Source: Paenibacillus tianjinensis (lineage in GTDB: Bacteria; Bacillota; Bacilli; Paenibacillales; Paenibacillaceae). From it: a stretch of 64,000 bases of DNA. The stretch lies in NCBI RefSeq assembly GCF_017086365.1, contig NZ_CP070969.1, positions 620,001 through 684,000 of the forward strand, given 5' to 3'. The position numbers and the translations under genes are program-made. Positions 1-8,800 of the stretch are shown piece after piece; within the stretch, counting starts at the first letter, position 1; every line of letters starts with the position of its first letter. The notes beneath the pieces were generated by a model. It searched no databases. It was not told the DNA's origin and saw only the letters and a list, made by a program, of their open reading frames with translations.

Positions 1-601
1 GGAGGAAGAGCTTAGGCCCTACAGCCGTCAGGTGCTCGACATTACCCAGCAGATTCATGAAGTGAAGAAGGATTCACAGCGCATTCTGGCGGGTCTGGTG
101 AAGCTTGTGGAACGTGAGGCGACCGGCGATCTGCCGCTGTCTGTGATCATGAAGTTTACGCTCAAGAGCAATGCCAAGTACGCTGAAATGCTGGGCAAGC
201 AAATTCATTTTATACTGATGATGAACTCTGATTATATCACCGCGAGCTACATCCCTCTGTTAACTCTGCTGGGTAATCTCACGGCTAATGCGGTTGAAGT
301 GATAAAAGTTGAAGGCATTGTGTCCCTTGAAGTGTATGAGGATGGGGAGAATACGGTCTTTGCAGTAGCGGACAGCGGCGGCGGGATTGCTGAACGTGAC
401 CGTGAGCTGCTGTTCGAGCCGGGCTTTACCACGAAGTTCGATCAGGAGGGCGTTGCGGCTACAGGGATTGGACTGTCGCATGTGAAGGACATTGTGGACT
501 TATTCGGAGGACAACTTACAGTCGATAATGCCTCAAAGCATGGAGGGGCCAGGTTTCAGATTAGTTTACCGACGGCAAAGCTGCGGAAGGAGGAGGAATA
601 G
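1..601 (+). CDS. glnK: GlnK/YcbA-type sensor histidine kinase, C-terminal part (5' end outside window)
   Basis: This is the last 200 codons of a sensor kinase; the reading frame is open from base 2, so the true start lies upstream of the window. Visible are a dimerisation-like helix (VKKDSQRILAGL) and a GHKL ATPase domain with an N box (LLGNLTANAVE), a G1 box (DSGGGI), an F box (FEPGFTTK) and a G2 box (GIGLSHV). This is the short kinase type that lacks a classical HisKA consensus. The stop is 3 bases before a response regulator with a YcbB domain. In Bacillus subtilis that pairing is GlnK-GlnL, which senses glutamine and controls glutamine use. The family assignment rests mainly on this partner; the ligand here is inferred. 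No sensor region is visible. Confidence 0.8.
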   Translation, partial: EEELRPYSRQVLDITQQIHEVKKDSQRILAGLVKLVEREATGDLPLSVIMKFTLKSNAKYAEMLGKQIHFILMMNSDYITASYIPLLTLLGNLTANAVEVIKVEGIVSLEVYEDGENTVFAVADSGGGIAERDRELLFEPGFTTKFDQEGVAATGIGLSHVKDIVDLFGGQLTVDNASKHGGARFQISLPTAKLRKEEE

Positions 602-604
602 GGA

Positions 605-1507
605 ATGCCGCTATCTTTCTGTATAGTAGATGACGACGGGTCGGCCAGAAGAATGCTGCAGCATATTATTGAGGACAGCGGACTTGGCGAAGTGACCGGT
701 ACCGCGGAATGCGGGCAGGACGGAGTGCGTCTGATTCTGGAGGAACGTCCGGATATTGTGCTGATGGATCTGCTGATGCCGGACCAGGACGGGATTGAGA
801 CAATTAATTCGCTGCAGGCCCAGGGCTGCCGCTCCAAATTCGTGATGATCTCACAGATCGAGAACAGTGATATGGTCGGCCGTGCCTACCGCAGCGGAAT
901 CGAGTTCTTCATCCGTAAGCCGATCAATAAAATCGAAGTCGAGTCCGTGCTGCATAAAGTGAATGAGCGTTATGCGATTAACCGTTACCTGGATGAGATC
1001 AAATTGAGTCTCGGCAAGCTGGAAGGGCTGCAGTTCGGACTGGCGCCGGCCGCAGTGAATAAACGTTCTGTAAAAGAGATTATCCAGCCGATTCTGATGA
1101 ATATGGGCATGATCTCTGAGGCCGGGAGCCGGGATATCATTCTGATGATGGAGCTTACAGCCGCCAGAGAGGATAACCGGACCCTTCCCCCGCTCAAGGA
1201 GCTATATGAAATGGCTGCGGCTACCTATAAGACGTCTCCTGCTGAAGCCGCCAAGGAGGTCAAAGCGATTGAACAGCGCCTGCGCCGCGCTTTGTCTGCC
1301 GGGCTGACTAATCTGGCTTCGATCGGGCTGACGGATTACGGGAATCCGAAGTTTGAGCATTATGCGCCGCTCTATTTCGACTTTGAAGAGGTGCGGCTGA
1401 AGATGAAAGAGATCGAGCTGGGCCGGGATTCAGGCAAAGTGAAGGTCAATCTGAAGAAGTTCCTGCAGGTATTGCATTTGGAGCTGCTGGAAGGCCTGGG
1501 CCGCTAA
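605..1507 (+). CDS. glnL: GlnL/YcbB-family response regulator
   Basis: A 300-residue response regulator. Residues 1-120 are a receiver domain: the acidic pair is in FCIVDDDGS, the phosphoacceptor Asp is in DIVLMDLLMPD, and the conserved Lys is in FFIRKPINK. The rest is the YcbB-type output domain (about 155-295), with a helix-turn-helix-like region, rather than an OmpR or NarL domain. The gene starts 3 bases after the kinase stop, so the two form an operon and presumably a phosphorelay. In B. subtilis GlnL activates the glutaminase/glutamine transporter operon glsA-glnT. No such target lies next to it here, so the regulon is unknown. A hairpin terminator follows 41 bases after the stop. Confidence 0.88.
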   Translation: MPLSFCIVDDDGSARRMLQHIIEDSGLGEVTGTAECGQDGVRLILEERPDIVLMDLLMPDQDGIETINSLQAQGCRSKFVMISQIENSDMVGRAYRSGIEFFIRKPINKIEVESVLHKVNERYAINRYLDEIKLSLGKLEGLQFGLAPAAVNKRSVKEIIQPILMNMGMISEAGSRDIILMMELTAAREDNRTLPPLKELYEMAAATYKTSPAEAAKEVKAIEQRLRRALSAGLTNLASIGLTDYGNPKFEHYAPLYFDFEEVRLKMKEIELGRDSGKVKVNLKKFLQVLHLELLEGLGR

Positions 1508-1548
1508 TCCTGCGGACGGTCAGAGCATAACAATAAGACAACCTCCGG

Positions 1549-1582
1549 AACCGCTGAAGAGCGGGCTGGCGGTTATTTTTTT
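1549..1582 (+). terminator. Terminator of the glnK-glnL operon
   Basis: The arms AACCGC and GCGGTT enclose a 14-base loop, and a run of seven T follows directly. It lies just after the glnL stop. Confidence 0.75.
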
Positions 1583-1759
1583 GCAGATGAACAGGGATTT
1601 GGGCAGAAGCCGCCGTATGCTGTACAATGGTAACATTAATGCCGCTGCCGACAATAGATGAACTTGAAAAAAATGTTCTCTGTAGTCACAGCCCATCCAA
1701 AATAGAAGATTACCAAGTTCTATCTACATAGGAAACAGGATTAAACGGAGGACTCATAG

Positions 1760-2719
1760 ATGATACGTACACTAGCGGTAACACATGAAGGTGAGCTGCT
1801 GACAGATCTGCCGCTTCAGAGCATAACAATAGCTGATTATGCCTGGATCTGGGCCGATTTCGCCTCCCCAACACCGGAGGAAACGCTCCTGCTCGACACT
1901 TACTTTCATTTTCACCCCCTGGCGATTGAGGATTGCATGCATGTCCTGCAGCGGCCTAAGCTGGATTATTATGAGAATGTGCAGTTTTTAGTGCTGCATG
2001 CGCTCAATGAAGTGACGCTGGACGCGGAGGAAATAGACCTGTTCTTAAATAAAAGCTTCCTCGTCTCCTATCATCACCAGCAGAAATCAGAAATGGATGA
2101 AGCCTGGGAGATCGTGCAAGGGGAGATTCACAGCCGCAAAGGATGGTCAGGAGGACCGATGGCTGCCGCCTACACCGTGATGGATAAGCTGGTCGACAAA
2201 TATTTTCCCAGCTTGTACAGTCTGGAAGACGAGCTGGCGGACCTGGAGAGCATGGGCAGCACGGAATCGGTGGAAGAGCTGATGAGCCAGGTATTCAATG
2301 TGCGGGGGCGGCTGCTGAAGCTGCGCCGGACGATTGTCCCAATGCGTGATCTGATGTACCGGATCGTTAATTCGCAGCATGTGCAGAGCAACGGGGAGGA
2401 ACGGATTTATTTCGGCGATATCTATGATCATCTGCTGAAGCTGACCGACATGATTGAGGTCGACCGGGAAATGACCGCCGATCTGCGGGACAGCTACATC
2501 TCACTTAACTCCAACCGGATGAATTCCATAATGAAGACACTCACTGTGATCACGACGGTGTTCATGCCGCTGACCCTGATCGCGGGAATCTACGGAATGA
2601 ACTTCAGAGTGATGCCGGAGCTGGACTGGGCATACGGGTATCCAGTGATCCTGCTGCTGATGCTGGGGCTGGGGGCGGGCATGTTCCAGTGGTTCCGGCG
2701 GAGCGGCTGGTTTAAGTAG
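1760..2719 (+). CDS. corA: CorA-family magnesium/divalent cation transporter
   Basis: A 319-residue CorA channel that moves Mg2+ (possibly Co2+ or Ni2+) across the cytoplasmic membrane as a homopentamer. The N-terminal 250 residues form the soluble funnel domain. Two transmembrane helices sit at the C-terminus, and the signature YGMNF is at the end of the first (about residue 280). The tail is short and basic (WFRRSGWFK). The length is normal for the family. GGAGG stands 8 bases before the ATG. The 250-base leader upstream shows no recognisable M-box Mg2+ riboswitch. The gene stands alone and converges on the YqfQ-like gene, with which it shares a hairpin. Confidence 0.93.
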   Translation: MIRTLAVTHEGELLTDLPLQSITIADYAWIWADFASPTPEETLLLDTYFHFHPLAIEDCMHVLQRPKLDYYENVQFLVLHALNEVTLDAEEIDLFLNKSFLVSYHHQQKSEMDEAWEIVQGEIHSRKGWSGGPMAAAYTVMDKLVDKYFPSLYSLEDELADLESMGSTESVEELMSQVFNVRGRLLKLRRTIVPMRDLMYRIVNSQHVQSNGEERIYFGDIYDHLLKLTDMIEVDREMTADLRDSYISLNSNRMNSIMKTLTVITTVFMPLTLIAGIYGMNFRVMPELDWAYGYPVILLLMLGLGAGMFQWFRRSGWFK

Positions 2720-2746
2720 GACGGAAGAGTCTGCGGTAAAAAAGTA

Positions 2747-2775
2747 AAACGCCACCGCTAAGTGCGGCGGCGTTT
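2747..2775. terminator. Shared hairpin between convergent corA and the YqfQ-like gene
   Basis: The arms AAACGCCACCGC and GCGGCGGCGTTT pair with one mismatch. The hairpin overlaps the last codons of the minus-strand gene, and A/T runs lie on both sides. Confidence 0.6.
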
Positions 2776-3303
2776 CACAGAGGCAGGAGAAGACTTACGG
2801 CGATTTTTAGGTGGTGATTTGCGGCGCTGCGTGGAGGGGCGTCTTTTTTTGCGTGATTTGGGCTTATACAGGGCAGCATCCTCTTCTGCAGCCAGTGCGC
2901 CCGAGCCTTTCTTCTTGCCGAAGGTGCCCATAACGAGCTTCACCATCGGTGCCATTTGCTGAAAGCCCTGCATCACCTTCTGTACCTTGCCCATGGAGTT
3001 TACGATCCCGTCGATCCCGCCCATCCGGTCTATAATGCCTTTGAGCTGCTCCATATTGGCCAGATTGCCGAGATTGCCGAGACCGCCCAGCAGTCCGCCG
3101 GCTTTTGGGGCAGCAGCAGCTTCGGTTACGGGCACAGCCAGCGCTGCTTCTGCCGCCTCCGTCCCAAGCGCAGGCAACATTCCGGCCTCCACAGGGGGAG
3201 GCGGCTGGACGTATGAACCGATTCCGGGATAGGGGGAGTAATTATACGGACCGGCCAGTGAACGTCTATCCCGGCTGGAATGATTATAGTAATGGTTAGG
3301 CAT
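2758..3303 (-). CDS. Basic low-complexity protein resembling YqfQ/VrrA
   Basis: A 181-residue protein if it begins at the ATG reading MPNHYYNHSS, which has a GGA-containing site about 10 bases upstream. The frame stays open 18 codons further upstream but has no better ribosome-binding site. The N-terminus is Tyr/Pro-rich (PYPGIGSYVQPPPP). A Gly-rich stretch (GGLLGGLGNLGNL) is followed by an amphipathic helix region (MGKVQKVMQGFQQMAPMVK) that resembles the conserved core of YqfQ/VrrA proteins of spore-forming bacilli. The last 40 residues are extremely basic (KSRKKRRPSTQRRKS). No enzymatic motif is present. A role in the spore or envelope would be inference; YqfQ itself is poorly understood. 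Confidence 0.6.
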   Translation of the reverse strand: MPNHYYNHSSRDRRSLAGPYNYSPYPGIGSYVQPPPPVEAGMLPALGTEAAEAALAVPVTEAAAAPKAGGLLGGLGNLGNLANMEQLKGIIDRMGGIDGIVNSMGKVQKVMQGFQQMAPMVKLVMGTFGKKKGSGALAAEEDAALYKPKSRKKRRPSTQRRKSPPKNRRKSSPASVKRRRT

Positions 3304-3741
3304 AACATCACATTCCTTCGTTAGTGGTTTGCTATACTGTATGTCATAGGCGAACATAAGGTATAGACAAACGCCCGGGTGACCGGGATAGCAGCGGAAA
3401 AGGGCGAATGCCCAGCAGGGGGATGCGGAAGTGAAGAAACCGTGTCCATGCTTGATTTTCGGCGCTTATGTAGTACTATAATTAAGGCGGTAAATCCTAT
3501 AGAGTAGAGGAAGCAGGGTTTCGGTTACATAAGAATGTGTGCGCCCGTGGTGGACAGTTGTCCATTGTTTTCGTTCTTTACAGCGTGAAATCGTTAATGC
3601 TTGAAAAAACTGCTCCAGTACAATATAGTAGAGGCAAGATAGTCTGTTAATATTTATATTTTTAAATGTTTTAAAGTCAGTTTTGAATAATGCTTAATCA
3701 GTGAAAATGATGCTGACCAAACTTTTAGGGGATGATCTACG
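3304..3741 (+). promoter_or_regulatory. Divergent intergenic region with the yerC promoter
   Basis: The best promoter is TTGAAA at 3601-3606 and TATAGT at 3624-3629, with a 17-base spacer, reading toward yerC. The perfect palindrome TGGACA-GT-TGTCCA lies at 3551-3564, about 40 bases upstream of the -35 box, and could be an operator. A second TATAAT at 3477-3482 has a poor -35. No gene was seen in this stretch. Confidence 0.6.
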
Positions 3742-4032
3742 ATGCAGCTTAAGAAGCTAAACGATAAAAGTATTGACCAATTATTTGAAGCGATTCTAAC
3801 CTTGAAAAATATGGAAGAATGCTATGTGTTCTTTGACGATCTGTGCACCGTAAACGAAATTCAGTCGCTGTCTCAGCGTCTGGAGGTTGCACGCATGCTC
3901 GGCAAAGGCTCTACCTATAACCAAATCGAAGCCGAGACCGGAGCAAGCACAGCGACGATCTCACGGGTGAAGCGCTGCCTGAATTACGGTAATGACGGTT
4001 ATAAATTAACGCTGGAACGTCTGGGGCGTTAA
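3742..4032 (+). CDS. yerC: YerC/YecD family TrpR-related DNA-binding protein
   Basis: A 96-residue all-helical protein of the YerC family, which is related to the Trp repressor but has no known tryptophan dependence. The C-terminal half carries the helix-turn-helix: QSLSQRLEVARML, then GSTYNQIEAETGAS as the turn, and TATISRVKRCL as the recognition helix. The length matches the family. A 17-bp-spaced promoter and a palindrome lie upstream. Its stop is 3 bases before the CbiX-type gene, so the two are probably cotranscribed. The function of YerC is not firmly known; it is a likely transcriptional regulator. Confidence 0.9.
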   Translation: MQLKKLNDKSIDQLFEAILTLKNMEECYVFFDDLCTVNEIQSLSQRLEVARMLGKGSTYNQIEAETGASTATISRVKRCLNYGNDGYKLTLERLGR

Positions 4033-4035
4033 GAT

Positions 4036-4803
4036 ATGAAGCCGGGCGTACTTATTATCAGTCATGGCTCCCGCGACAAGGCCTGGGTTTCGATTGTAGA
4101 TGAAGCAGTGGGCCATTTATCGCTGGAGAAAGAGCTGCCGGTGGCGGTTTCTTTTCTGGAGCTGGTAGAAGGCCGTTTGATTCAAGATGGTATAAATGAG
4201 CTGGAATATGCAGGGGTCACAGATATCATTGTGATCCCCTTGTTTGTTTCTTCGGGAAGTACGCATATCGATGAGATAGAGTATGCGCTTGGGGCGAAGC
4301 CTGCCCCTGAACGCGAGACCGATCTGGAATGCTTCGAGGTACAGGCTAAAGTGCATTACGGCTACCCGGTAGACGATGATCCGGATATTGCCGTAATGCT
4401 CTGGGACAAGCTGCGGGAGCTGTCTGTCCACCCGGAGCGGGAGGTCATTCTCCTCGTGGGGCATGGCAGCATACATGACGGCTTCCGCCAGCGCTGGGAA
4501 GTTGGCATCTCCTCCCTGGCGGAGCGGGTACGCCAGGTCAGCGGAGTGGCAGCAGCTGATTACGGTCTGCTGAACCCGGAGAATGTAAGAGAGCGGGCTG
4601 AATATTGGATCGGGCAGGGCTATGATGTCCTGGTGGCTCCGCTCTTTCTAAGTGAGGGCTATTTCACTAAAGTAGTCATTCCGAAGCGGCTTGAGGGCCT
4701 GAGGTATGCTTATTCAGGCAGCACGCTGCTGCCGCATCCGCTGCTGCCGCACTGGATTGAGCAGCAGGTGCTCAAGATGCTGGAGAAGCTGCGGGTTCAT
4801 TAA
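4036..4803 (+). CDS. CbiX/SirB-type chelatase with two CbiX domains
   Basis: A 255-residue protein with a tandem CbiX fold. The first repeat begins at VLIISHGSRDKAW, whose His is the usual metal-inserting residue of CbiX and SirB. The second begins near residue 140 at LLVGHGSIHDGF. Enzymes of this group insert Co2+ or Fe2+ into sirohydrochlorin for cobalamin or siroheme. No other tetrapyrrole gene is nearby and the gene is coupled to yerC, so the substrate is uncertain. The protein has no membrane segment or signal peptide and should be cytoplasmic. Confidence 0.85.
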   Translation: MKPGVLIISHGSRDKAWVSIVDEAVGHLSLEKELPVAVSFLELVEGRLIQDGINELEYAGVTDIIVIPLFVSSGSTHIDEIEYALGAKPAPERETDLECFEVQAKVHYGYPVDDDPDIAVMLWDKLRELSVHPEREVILLVGHGSIHDGFRQRWEVGISSLAERVRQVSGVAAADYGLLNPENVRERAEYWIGQGYDVLVAPLFLSEGYFTKVVIPKRLEGLRYAYSGSTLLPHPLLPHWIEQQVLKMLEKLRVH

Positions 4804-4990
4804 TTGCGGATTTCACACTCCGGGAGTGCTGATTTCCGCTGCCGCCGCATACATATATTTAGATTGCCTGCTGAGGAAGCTTATTTAGCATAAATATATT
4901 CGCCGGTTAGTCTCCAACATTGCTTGTAGGGTGCTGAATTGGGTATAATCAGTAAGGTTATCTATTATATAAACAGGTGGCGTTCCGGTA
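4804..4990 (+). promoter_or_regulatory. Intergenic region with a promoter toward dgkB
   Basis: TTGCTT at 4920-4925 and TATAAT at 4944-4949 are separated by 18 bases. Upstream, the complementary ends GCGGA and TCCGC form an imperfect hairpin (about 4805-4838) without a T run. Confidence 0.5.
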
Positions 4991-5884
4991 ATGAAAACTG
5001 CGAGATTGATTTATAATCCCACTTCTGGACGGGAAGAAATGAAAAAGCGACTCGCCGACATTTTGGACCGGCTGGATATAGGCGGCATTGAAGCAACTTG
5101 TCATGCTACAACCGGAGAAGGCGATGCTACCGCAGCTGCGGCAGAAGCGGTTGAACGCGGATGTTATGATCTGATCATAGCAGCCGGCGGGGACGGCACG
5201 CTGAACGAGGTTATTAACGGTATGGCGGAGAAGCCCAATCTTCCCCCGCTCGGCGTATTGCCGCTGGGTACTACCAATGATTTTGCCCGGGCGATGGGCA
5301 TTCCGAAGAACTGGGAGGATTCCTGCGATCTGATTCTGCGCCAGGAATCGCGCCTGATTGACCTCGGCAAAGCCAACGACCGATACTTTATTAATATAGC
5401 CGGCGGCGGCCGCCTGACCGAGCTGACATACGAGGTTCCCAGCAGACTTAAGACGATGATGGGACAACTGGCTTATTACCTCAAGGGGATTGAGAAAATG
5501 GCCAGCCTGTCACCGCAGGAGCTGTACATCCGGGCGAACGGCCAGGAGCTGATCCATGACGAGTTCATGCTCTTCCTGATCGCCAACACTAATTCTGTCG
5601 GCGGCTTCGAGAAGCTGGCCCCGGATGCCCGCATCGACGACGGCCTGTTTGACGTCATTGCCGTCAAGAAATGCAACCTTGCCGAGTTCATCCGTCTGGT
5701 CACATTGGCCAGCCGCGGTGAGCATCTGCAGGACAAGAAAGTTGTGTACTTCCGTACCGACGCGATGGAGGTCACCTCTCCGGGATACGTCCAGCTCAAT
5801 CTGGACGGAGAACTCGGCGGCACCCTTCCGGGCAAGTTCCAGATCCTGCCGCAGCATCTGCGGATTTTTGCCCAGAATCATTGA
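4991..5884 (+). CDS. dgkB: Diacylglycerol kinase DgkB
   Basis: A 297-residue soluble lipid kinase of the DagK_cat / NAD-kinase-like fold. DgkB phosphorylates diacylglycerol left over from lipoteichoic acid synthesis, returning it to phosphatidic acid. The nucleotide-binding signature AGGDGTLNEV is at residues 64-73, and the family motif PLGTTNDFAR is near residue 90. The C-terminal beta-domain has the usual LNLDGELGG. The start ATG follows an AGGTGG site. B. subtilis dgkB (yerQ) also sits directly upstream of the RlmCD gene (yefA), so gene order supports the call. Confidence 0.93.
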   Translation: MKTARLIYNPTSGREEMKKRLADILDRLDIGGIEATCHATTGEGDATAAAAEAVERGCYDLIIAAGGDGTLNEVINGMAEKPNLPPLGVLPLGTTNDFARAMGIPKNWEDSCDLILRQESRLIDLGKANDRYFINIAGGGRLTELTYEVPSRLKTMMGQLAYYLKGIEKMASLSPQELYIRANGQELIHDEFMLFLIANTNSVGGFEKLAPDARIDDGLFDVIAVKKCNLAEFIRLVTLASRGEHLQDKKVVYFRTDAMEVTSPGYVQLNLDGELGGTLPGKFQILPQHLRIFAQNH

Positions 5885-6028
5885 GGGCTGGGAACACGGG
5901 GTTCGGCTGTGAGGCCGCATTGTAAGACGGCAACATGACAGAAATGCTCCACTTGGTTCGTGCGGTGGCTCGCCCGGGTCAGCTGGAGCTTTTGTATTAG
6001 AAGAACACGAAAGAAGTGAATATATAGC

Positions 6029-7579
6029 ATGAGTAAACAACGCAGTGGACGCAGCGCAAGCCGCCGGGAAGGCACGGCGCCTGCCGCCGGACTGCCAGTG
6101 AATAAGAATGACGAGGTTATGCTCGATATCATCGGCATGACCCATGAAGGCGAAGGGGTAGGCCGCGTAGAAGGCTTTACCCTTTTTGTGTCTGGAGCCC
6201 TGCCCGGTGAGAAGGTCCGGGCCAAGGTGCTTAAGACCAAGAAGCAGTATGGCTACGCTAAGCTGCTGGAGCTTGTGCAGGCCAGCGGCGACCGCATCGC
6301 GCCGCCTTGCCCGATCTACGACCAATGCGGCGGCTGCCAGCTGCAGCATATGGATTACACCGCCCAGCTGGCGTGGAAACGCCAGCTGGTGGTGGACAAC
6401 CTTCAGCGGATCGGGAAGCTAGGGGTAGCTGGGGCGCCGGGAAGAGGCGCGGAAGCTGGAAGTGTCGGTGATTCGGCAGGGAAGGAAAGTGTGGCGGCTG
6501 AGGGAGATAGCGTGGCGAGTGGAAGTGCTCCTGGGGCTCAAGCTGACGGCATTATTGTCCGGCCTACACTGGGTATGGACGAGCCTTGGCGTTACCGCAA
6601 CAAGGCTCAGGTACCAATCGGCGTCACCGAAGGCGGCCTCGTCGGCGGTTTCTACGCCCGCGGCAGCCACCGGATCGTCGATATGGAGACGTGCCTGATA
6701 CAGCACGAACACAACGACGATGTTGTAGCTGCGGTGAAACGTATCGGCAGAGAGCTTGGCATCTCCGCCTATGATGAAGAAACCGGACGCGGACTGCTCC
6801 GTCACGTAGTCGTGAAGAAAGCCTTCCGCACCGGCGAAATGATGCTCGTCCTCTTAACCAACGGCCGGGACATCCCGCACCTGGACGCCTGGCTCGGCAG
6901 CATCCGCGAACAGCTTCCGGCTGTTGTTAGCATCTGCCAGAACGTCAATACCCAGCGTACGAATGTCATCTTCGGCAACGAAACCCGTGTCCTGTGGGGC
7001 AGAGATGTTATCTACGATTACATCGGAGATGTACAGTTTGCGATCTCGGCGCGTTCCTTCTATCAGGTGAACCCGGCACAGACTGAGGTGCTGTACGGCA
7101 AAACTGTAGAATACGCCGGACTGACTGGCAACGAGACGGTTATCGATGCCTATTGCGGCATCGGGACAATCTCGCTGTTCCTGGCGCAGCACGCGGCTAA
7201 GGTCTACGGTGTAGAGATTGTGCCTGAAGCTATTGAGGATGCCCGGGGAAATGCCCGGCTTAATAATATGAACAACGTAGTGTTCGAAGTAGGAGCATCC
7301 GAGGATGTCATTCCAAACTGGAAAGAGCAAGGCGTCACACCTGACGTGATCGTGGTCGATCCGCCGCGTAAAGGCTGCGACCCGCGCTTACTGGATACTA
7401 TTTTGGCGATGAAGCCAGAGCGTGTGGTGTATGTGTCGTGTAATCCATCGACACTGGCGAGGGATTTGCGGGTGCTGGAGGATGGCGGGTATAAGACGGT
7501 GGAGGTCACTCCGGTGGATATGTTCCCGCATACGGTGCATGTGGAGGCTGTTTGTTCCTTGATTTATAAGGGTTTTTGA
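6029..7579 (+). CDS. rlmD: 23S rRNA (uracil-C5)-methyltransferase RlmD/RlmCD
   Basis: A 516-residue SAM-dependent RNA methyltransferase that makes 5-methyluridine in 23S rRNA. An N-terminal TRAM domain (about 25-85) is followed by the iron-sulfur motif [10 protein letters not shown] near residue 94. A probable fourth Cys ligand is in METCLIQH. The SAM-binding core contains DAYCGIGT and DPPRKGCD, and the catalytic Cys is in [12 protein letters not shown]. An unusual low-complexity Gly/Ala/Ser-rich insert lies at about residues 132-173, between the Fe-S region and the central domain, and makes this protein longer than typical. A 145-base spacer separates it from dgkB. A strong bidirectional hairpin follows. 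Confidence 0.92.
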   Translation: MSKQRSGRSASRREGTAPAAGLPVNKNDEVMLDIIGMTHEGEGVGRVEGFTLFVSGALPGEKVRAKVLKTKKQYGYAKLLELVQASGDRIAPPCPIYDQCGGCQLQHMDYTAQLAWKRQLVVDNLQRIGKLGVAGAPGRGAEAGSVGDSAGKESVAAEGDSVASGSAPGAQADGIIVRPTLGMDEPWRYRNKAQVPIGVTEGGLVGGFYARGSHRIVDMETCLIQHEHNDDVVAAVKRIGRELGISAYDEETGRGLLRHVVVKKAFRTGEMMLVLLTNGRDIPHLDAWLGSIREQLPAVVSICQNVNTQRTNVIFGNETRVLWGRDVIYDYIGDVQFAISARSFYQVNPAQTEVLYGKTVEYAGLTGNETVIDAYCGIGTISLFLAQHAAKVYGVEIVPEAIEDARGNARLNNMNNVVFEVGASEDVIPNWKEQGVTPDVIVVDPPRKGCDPRLLDTILAMKPERVVYVSCNPSTLARDLRVLEDGGYKTVEVTPVDMFPHTVHVEAVCSLIYKGF

Positions 7580-7591
7580 GTACCGGAATCA

Positions 7592-7636
7592 AATAGACCG
7601 CATGCCTTTGCCGGCAGTGCGGTCTATTGTTTTTAT
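7592..7636. terminator. Bidirectional terminator after rlmD, derived from a toxin locus
   Basis: The perfect 11-bp stem AATAGACCGCA / TGCGGTCTATT is followed on the plus strand by GTTTTTATT. The same stem sequence ends the antisense RNAs at 16.5, 34.4 and 52.7 kb, so it comes from a type I toxin locus now serving rlmD and the minus-strand operon. Confidence 0.8.
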
Positions 7637-7699
7637 TGGGACAGCAGCGCTACGATAAGCGCATCAAAGGTTAGTATAAGGCATTATTGCGTCTAACAC
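7620..7699 (-). pseudogene. Remnant of a holin-like type I toxin
   Basis: On the minus strand this stretch aligns with the frameshifted toxin at 16534-16607. It shares GCTTATCGTAGCG and CTGTCC(C)AATAAA in the same order and spacing. There is no ribosome-binding site and no open frame. Start-like GTG is at 7699, followed by frame-breaking TGA and indels. The antisense RNA part has been lost because rlmD lies directly next to the terminator hairpin. Confidence 0.65.
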
Positions 7700-7741
7700 T
7701 GTGCCTATAATAAAAATGTGAAACTGGAACAGGAACACAGT

Positions 7742-8800
7742 CTACAATCGTTGCAGGAGTGCGGTATAGTAATCGTTACCGTTTCGCTTATCCAGCTTTT
7801 CCGCTGTGGCGAGAGCGTCTTGCTGGAAGTGCTTCGCAAGTAACGTTACCTCCCCGGACTGGTGCTCACACGGGTGTCCTGCCGGAAGCTTGACCTGGAA
7901 GCGGATGGATTCTCCCGCCAGCTGTCGGAACAGCTTGGCCGAATAGGCGTTGAATATCATCCGGTCGACCGGGTTCTCATGATCGAGAGAGGACGCGATA
8001 TACTCTTCAAAGACCTCCAGTGCCTTGATTGGATCAGTCAAGGTCAGGTAACCGATGTGCTCTCCCTGATGATACAGAAAATCGCGGTTACCCTTTACCA
8101 ATTTGAAGCCTTTCTTCTGAAGCTTATCTGCTTCCTGCTGACGGCCCAGCCGCAGGAGAGGAAACAGCACCTTCGTGATGGTCACATGAGGCACCTCGCC
8201 GCAGCTCATTTTACCTTTGAGAATCGGCTCGGCCGCCTTCACGGTTCCTTCGTCATCTCCCCGCTTCGCCAGAAACTCGACAAGGCGGTTCTGCTCACAG
8301 GCTGGACAATCGCTCATCTCATCCCGATCCATGGACTGTACGATATCCCATTCTGCCTGAGAATTGTCCAGCTCTCCAAACTCCGCGAAGATATGTGCCC
8401 GGTAATAGTGATAGGAACGGCTGCTATAGCCTTCGGCCGCAAAACGGATCTTCATGTCCTCCAGCAGGTTCTCGATCTGAACACGGCTAATTTCTGGAAA
8501 AGAAGTGATGCGATCCAGAACCCACTTGTAGGACCACAGCAAGGTGAAGCTATCAAACCGGTCCGGATTTTTGTCATACTGCCCCAATTGCCAGGAAAAG
8601 GCGACCAGCGCCTTCATTGGATAGCCGTGGAAGCTGCCTGTCTCTACGATTTCGCTGCGTGCCTCAAAGCCCTGATCGAGATCTCCTGCGGCATCTGCCA
8701 CCCGTACCGCCTGCTCCAGCAGTTCCAGCTTACTCTTTCCGCCTGGCATGTCATAGGCTTCGTCCATCAGCTCTTCAAAACTCATCCCGGTAAGGTTCAT
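7742..8800 (-). CDS. Helical (TPR-like) partner protein of the HSP90-family gene
   Basis: A 352-residue soluble protein, mostly helical, with repeated amphipathic helix pairs of tetratricopeptide style (for example SKLELLEQAVRVADAAGD, then PMKALVAFSWQLGQYDKNP, and later DPIKALEVFEEYIAS). A Cys pair occurs at DCPACEQN. There is no signal peptide or catalytic motif. The start ATG lies immediately downstream of the HSP90 stop with no gap, so the two are translated from one message. In eukaryotes TPR proteins are the usual HSP90 co-chaperones, which suggests a partner role, but no bacterial precedent is recognised here. Function unknown. Confidence 0.7.
   Translation of the reverse strand: MNLTGMSFEELMDEAYDMPGGKSKLELLEQAVRVADAAGDLDQGFEARSEIVETGSFHGYPMKALVAFSWQLGQYDKNPDRFDSFTLLWSYKWVLDRITSFPEISRVQIENLLEDMKIRFAAEGYSSRSYHYYRAHIFAEFGELDNSQAEWDIVQSMDRDEMSDCPACEQNRLVEFLAKRGDDEGTVKAAEPILKGKMSCGEVPHVTITKVLFPLLRLGRQQEADKLQKKGFKLVKGNRDFLYHQGEHIGYLTLTDPIKALEVFEEYIASSLDHENPVDRMIFNAYSAKLFRQLAGESIRFQVKLPAGHPCEHQSGEVTLLAKHFQQDALATAEKLDKRNGNDYYTALLQRL

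Noticed and set aside
1583..1759. Possible Mg2+ (M-box) riboswitch before corA
   Set aside because: The leader is too short and lacks the nested stems of an M-box and any terminator.
5510..6349. Minus-strand frame of 279 codons spanning dgkB and rlmD
   Set aside because: It runs antisense to two well-supported genes and has no motif.
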